Part shown: positions 7,338 to 10,133 of the stretch, piece after piece
How positions within the stretch are numbered: position 1 is the first letter of the stretch
Layout: each line of letters opens with the position of its first letter
From: Candidatus Cloacimonadota bacterium
GTDB lineage: Bacteria; Cloacimonadota; Cloacimonadia; Cloacimonadales; TCS61
Length of the DNA stretch: 10,133 bases
Assembly (NCBI GenBank): GCA_030626645.1
Contig: DAOUTP010000047.1
Coordinates: 1 to 10,133, forward strand
Direction: 5' to 3'
Position numbers and translations under genes: made by a program
The notes under the pieces: generated by a model
Told to the model about the DNA's origin: nothing
Databases searched by the model: none
What the model saw: only the letters and a program-made list of their open reading frames with translations

Positions 7338-7418
7338 AATATTAATGAGGGTTGTAACCTTATAAAATATAAGGAGTTATGATCCCTCTATTTATATCTG
7401 GAAAACTCATTAAATATT
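7338..7418 (+). other. Nested inverted-repeat element, possible structured RNA or terminator
   Basis: An outer stem pairs AATATTAATGAG (7338-7349) with CTCATTAAATATT (7406-7418): 12 bp with one bulged A. Inside it, CCTTATA (7358-7364) pairs perfectly with TATAAGG (7368-7374) around an AAA loop. This stem extends outward through TTGTAA (7352-7357) with TTATGA (7377-7382), using two G-U pairs. GAGGG (7347-7351) can then pair with CCCTC (7384-7388). The GAG at 7347-7349 is shared by the outer stem and the GAGGG/CCCTC stem, so two alternative folds compete. The 7347-7388 hairpin is followed by a U-rich but interrupted CUAUUUAUAU, so it may terminate the upstream transcript; a small RNA or a leader element is also possible. 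Confidence 0.5.
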
Positions 7419-7443
7419 AGCTAACTTTATACAAATAAAATAG

Positions 7444-7474
7444 TTGACACATATTGGCGTCATGACGTTATAGT
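7444..7474 (+). promoter_or_regulatory. Probable gyrB promoter with palindromic operator in the spacer
   Basis: A perfect -35 TTGACA (7444-7449) and a near-consensus -10 TATAGT (7469-7474) are separated by 19 bp, slightly longer than the optimal 17. Between them lies a perfect 10-bp palindrome, CGTCATGACG (7458-7467), in the position where a repressor would block RNA polymerase. A start near 7480-7482 would give a purine-rich leader of ~52 nt before gyrB. Confidence 0.6.
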
Positions 7475-7533
7475 CCTATGAAAAGAATGAGAAAAAAAGA
7501 TAAGATATTACAAAAAAAAGAAGAGGTTTTTAT

Positions 7534-9429
7534 ATGACTAACACGAATTATACAGCAGGAAATATCAAGGTCTTAAAAGGTCTTGAAGCTGTTCGAAAAC
7601 GTCCGGCAATGTATATTGGTGGAACCACCGAGAGAGGTTTGCACCATCTGGTTTATGAAGTAGTTGATAATAGTATTGATGAGGCTCTCGCCGGATATTG
7701 TGATAAGATAGGAATAACAATTCACGAAAATGGCTGGGTTTCAGTTATAGACAATGGACGGGGAATTCCTGTTGAGATGCACAAAACAGAAAAAATTCCG
7801 GCTGTACAGGTTGTAATGACCATACTGCATGCCGGAGGAAAATTCGATGACAAATCTTATAAGGTTTCCGGTGGATTGCATGGGGTTGGTGTCTCTGTTG
7901 TTAATGCGCTTGCCGAGCATCTGGAAGTAGAAATATATAAAGATGGTAAGATATATCATCAAGCTTACGCAAAAGGGATTCCACAAACTGATGTGGAAGT
8001 AATTGGAAAAACTAAGAAAACCGGAACAAAAGTTAGTTTTATTCCTGATAGCACAATTTTTGAAACTCTTTTATTTAACTTTGATTATCTTTCAACACGA
8101 TTGAGAGAAATGGCATTTCTTAATAGCGGGATACTGATCTCACTCACGGATGAAAAAGAAAATAGAACACATGATTTCCATTATGAAGGGGGAATTAACT
8201 CTTTTGTTGAGTATCTTAATGAAAATAAAAAAGTGCTTTTTCCTGAACCTATTTATATTCATGGGATAAAAGAAAATACAGAATTCGAAGTAGCGATTCA
8301 ATATAACGAAGGATTTCAGGAAACAATTAATAGTTTCGCAAACAATATTAATACAATTGAGGGCGGAACTCATCTAAGTGGATTTAAATCCGGTTTAACC
8401 AGAGCTGTTAATACTTACATAAAAAATGCAAGTCTATTAAAGAATGAGAAAGTTTCTCCCGGTGGTGGAGATATTCGTGAAGGTATCACGGCTATTATCA
8501 GTGTGAAACTTCGTGATCCTCAGTTCGAAGGTCAGACCAAAACAAAGCTTCAGAACAGCGAAATTGAAGGAATTATAAACTCTATTGTTTATGAAAAACT
8601 TATGGAGTTCTTTGAAGAGAATCCTAAAGAGGCGAAACATATTGCAATGAAGGCAATTCTTGGTGCCAGATCTCGTGAGGCTGCCCGTAAAGCCAGAGAA
8701 TTAACCAGAAGAAAATCTGTTTTGGAGAGCGGAAGTCTTCCCGGTAAATTGGCAGACTGTTCAATTCAAGATCCTTCTCAAACCGAGATCTTTTTGGTTG
8801 AGGGTGATTCTGCCGGTGGTTCTGCAAAGATGGGAAGAGATAGAACTTTCCAGGCAATTCTACCGCTTTGGGGAAAAATGCTCAATACAGAAAAAGCTAG
8901 AATTGATAAAGTTCTGAATAATGATAAGATTCAACCTGTTATTTTAGCTCTTGGTGCGGGTATTGGTGATGAATTTGATATTTCCAAACTTCGTTATAAT
9001 AAGGTAATTATCATGGCAGATGCCGATGTGGACGGTCAGCATATTGCAACTTTACTTCTTACATTCTTTTTCAGATACATGCGTCCTTTAGTAGAATATG
9101 GTCACATCTATATTGCAAAGCCACCTCTTTTCCTGGTAAAAAAAGGAAGAAGTAAAAAATACGCCTTCTCAATGAAAGAAAGAGATGAAGTGATGAAAGA
9201 AATGGGCGGTCGTGGCTTGCATATACAAAGATACAAAGGTCTCGGTGAGATGAATGCAGATCAATTATGGGATACTACCCTTGATCCGGAAAGAAGAATA
9301 CTTATTTCTGTAAAGATAGATGATGCCATCGAAGCTGATAGGATGTTTACAATATTAATGGGTGATGAAGTAGAACCACGAAGAGAATTTATCGAACGGA
9401 ATGCGCAATATGCTCAGGTCGATGTTTAG
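7534..9429 (+). CDS. gyrB: DNA gyrase subunit B
   Basis: A 631-residue subunit of the short type, without the ~170-residue insertion of E. coli GyrB (804). It supplies the ATPase and TOPRIM parts of gyrase, which introduces negative supercoils. Seen: the GHKL ATPase with Glu42 and Asn46 in YEVVDNSIDEA, Asp73 in DNGRGIP, and the GGLHGVGVSVVNAL loop (113-126); a transducer with Gln334 and Lys336 in FEGQTKTKLQNSE; TOPRIM Glu423 in VEGDSAGGSA and the DADVDG cluster (496-501, Asp496/498/500); and the C-terminal IQRYKGLGEMNADQLW (564-579). Trp446 in LPLWGKML stands where E. coli has Lys447. GAGG at 7523-7526 sets the start. gyrA follows after 8 bp, so the two are co-transcribed, probably from the promoter at 7444. 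Confidence 0.96.
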   Translation: MTNTNYTAGNIKVLKGLEAVRKRPAMYIGGTTERGLHHLVYEVVDNSIDEALAGYCDKIGITIHENGWVSVIDNGRGIPVEMHKTEKIPAVQVVMTILHAGGKFDDKSYKVSGGLHGVGVSVVNALAEHLEVEIYKDGKIYHQAYAKGIPQTDVEVIGKTKKTGTKVSFIPDSTIFETLLFNFDYLSTRLREMAFLNSGILISLTDEKENRTHDFHYEGGINSFVEYLNENKKVLFPEPIYIHGIKENTEFEVAIQYNEGFQETINSFANNINTIEGGTHLSGFKSGLTRAVNTYIKNASLLKNEKVSPGGGDIREGITAIISVKLRDPQFEGQTKTKLQNSEIEGIINSIVYEKLMEFFEENPKEAKHIAMKAILGARSREAARKARELTRRKSVLESGSLPGKLADCSIQDPSQTEIFLVEGDSAGGSAKMGRDRTFQAILPLWGKMLNTEKARIDKVLNNDKIQPVILALGAGIGDEFDISKLRYNKVIIMADADVDGQHIATLLLTFFFRYMRPLVEYGHIYIAKPPLFLVKKGRSKKYAFSMKERDEVMKEMGGRGLHIQRYKGLGEMNADQLWDTTLDPERRILISVKIDDAIEADRMFTILMGDEVEPRREFIERNAQYAQVDV

Positions 9430-9437
9430 GGGGATTA

Positions 9438-10133
9438 ATGATACACGATAGATCAAGAATAGAAATAATGGAAATAGAAGATGTACTAAAAAAATCATAT
9501 CTGGAATATTCAATGAGCGTAATTGTTTCCAGAGCGTTACCTGATGTTCGAGATGGCTTAAAACCTTCACAGCGAAGGATACTTTTTGCGATGAATGAAC
9601 TTAATTTAGCTCCCGGTAAGGGTTTTAGGAAATGTGCAAAGATCGCAGGTGATACTTCCGGTAACTATCATCCGCATGGTGAGCAGGTTATTTATCCAAC
9701 CTTGGTTAGAATGGCTCAGGAATGGAGTTTGCGATATATGCTGGTTAATGGTCAGGGTAATTTTGGTTCTCAAGATGGAGACCCGCCGGCTGCTATGCGT
9801 TATACTGAAGCAAGACTTCAAAAAGCTGCTGTAGATCTCATGGATGATCTTGATAAGGATACTGTAGATTACAAAACAAACTATGATGATACAAGAAAAG
9901 AACCTGTAGTTTTCCCATCTAAATTTCCTAATCTTATTGTTAACGGTTCATCTGGTATTGCTGTGGGAATGGCAACTAATATGGCTCCTCATAATGTTGG
10001 TGAAGTTTGCGATGGTATCACTGCTTATGTTGATAATCCTGAAATAGAACCTGCAGATTTTCTTAAATATATAAATGGACCTGATTTTCCAACAGGCGGT
10101 TATATTATTGGAAAGCAAGGAATTAAAGATTAC
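9438..10133 (+). CDS. gyrA: DNA gyrase subunit A, N-terminal part, cut by the window end
   Basis: The first 232 codons are present and the frame stays open to the last base. GyrA carries the breakage-reunion activity and partners GyrB. Seen: SYLEYSMSVIVSRALPDVRDGLKPSQRR (starting at Ser20), winged-helix residues in GNYHPHGEQVIYPTLVRMAQ (75-94), GQGNFGSQDGD (105-115), and the catalytic Tyr122 in AAMRYTEARL with Arg121 before it. Residue numbers coincide with E. coli GyrA. Positions 83 and 87, Ser and Asp in E. coli, are Gln and Pro here. AGGGGG (9428-9433), overlapping the gyrB stop, sets the start. The GyrA-box lies beyond the window, so ParC cannot be strictly excluded, but the gyrB partner strongly favours GyrA. 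Confidence 0.93.
   Translation, partial: MIHDRSRIEIMEIEDVLKKSYLEYSMSVIVSRALPDVRDGLKPSQRRILFAMNELNLAPGKGFRKCAKIAGDTSGNYHPHGEQVIYPTLVRMAQEWSLRYMLVNGQGNFGSQDGDPPAAMRYTEARLQKAAVDLMDDLDKDTVDYKTNYDDTRKEPVVFPSKFPNLIVNGSSGIAVGMATNMAPHNVGEVCDGITAYVDNPEIEPADFLKYINGPDFPTGGYIIGKQGIKDY

Larger units (their letters stand above)
7233..7533. other. 301-bp intergenic region before gyrB
   Basis: This is the only long non-coding stretch in the window. It holds a 14-bp palindrome near its left end, a nested inverted-repeat element in the middle, and a promoter-operator on the right, each listed separately. The first ~70 bases and the stretch 7419-7443 are simple AT-rich sequence with nothing further that I can support. 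I see no tRNA or known riboswitch pattern. No hairpin with a clean T run follows the PASTA gene, so where the upstream transcript ends is unclear. Confidence 0.8.

Noticed and set aside
9634..9834. Short + strand frame inside gyrA
   Set aside because: It is in another frame over the conserved GyrA active-site region and resembles no protein; the true gyrA frame runs through it.

Overview
This AT-rich window is tightly packed and almost all genes lie on the + strand. It fits a Gram-negative bacterium of the Fibrobacteres-Chlorobi-Bacteroidetes (FCB) side of the tree. The first gene is the C-terminal part of a gingipain-type (C25) protein that ends in a FlgD/type IX secretion-like C-terminal domain. 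The GyrA quinolone-pocket sequence and the short 631-residue GyrB are also unlike those of Proteobacteria. My best guess is a Candidatus Cloacimonadota-like lineage, but that is inference only; no marker in the window proves it.

Layout: (1) 1-1236, the 3' part of a PorU/gingipain-like cell-surface protein. (2) 1237-1331, an AT-rich gap with promoter-like sequence, followed by a divergent EF-G paralogue (EF-G2/FusA2-like, 1332-3368) that lacks the catalytic histidine of the G3 motif. (3) 3377-3411, a strong intrinsic terminator hairpin lying directly before the ribosome binding site of the next gene. (4) 3431-7232, a compact cluster of yebC, ruvC, ruvA, rsmB and a membrane-anchored two-PASTA protein. 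Two of its junctions are 4-base overlaps (yebC/ruvC and ruvA/rsmB). (5) 7233-7533, a 301-bp non-coding region with a perfect 14-bp palindrome, an approximately 81-nt nested inverted-repeat structure and a promoter with a 10-bp palindrome between its -35 and -10 hexamers. (6) gyrB (7534-9429) and the first 232 codons of gyrA (from 9438, running off the window).

The middle cluster combines translation and ribosome genes (yebC, rsmB) with the Holliday-junction genes ruvC and ruvA; ruvB is not in this window. The gyrB-gyrA pair forms the second transcription unit, and its upstream region carries the most interesting non-coding signals. No tRNA, rRNA, CRISPR array, insertion sequence or obvious horizontally acquired cassette is visible. 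The genes are mostly housekeeping. The points worth a second look are the EF-G variant, the terminator placed against yebC, the gyrB leader and operator, and the gyrase drug-pocket residues.
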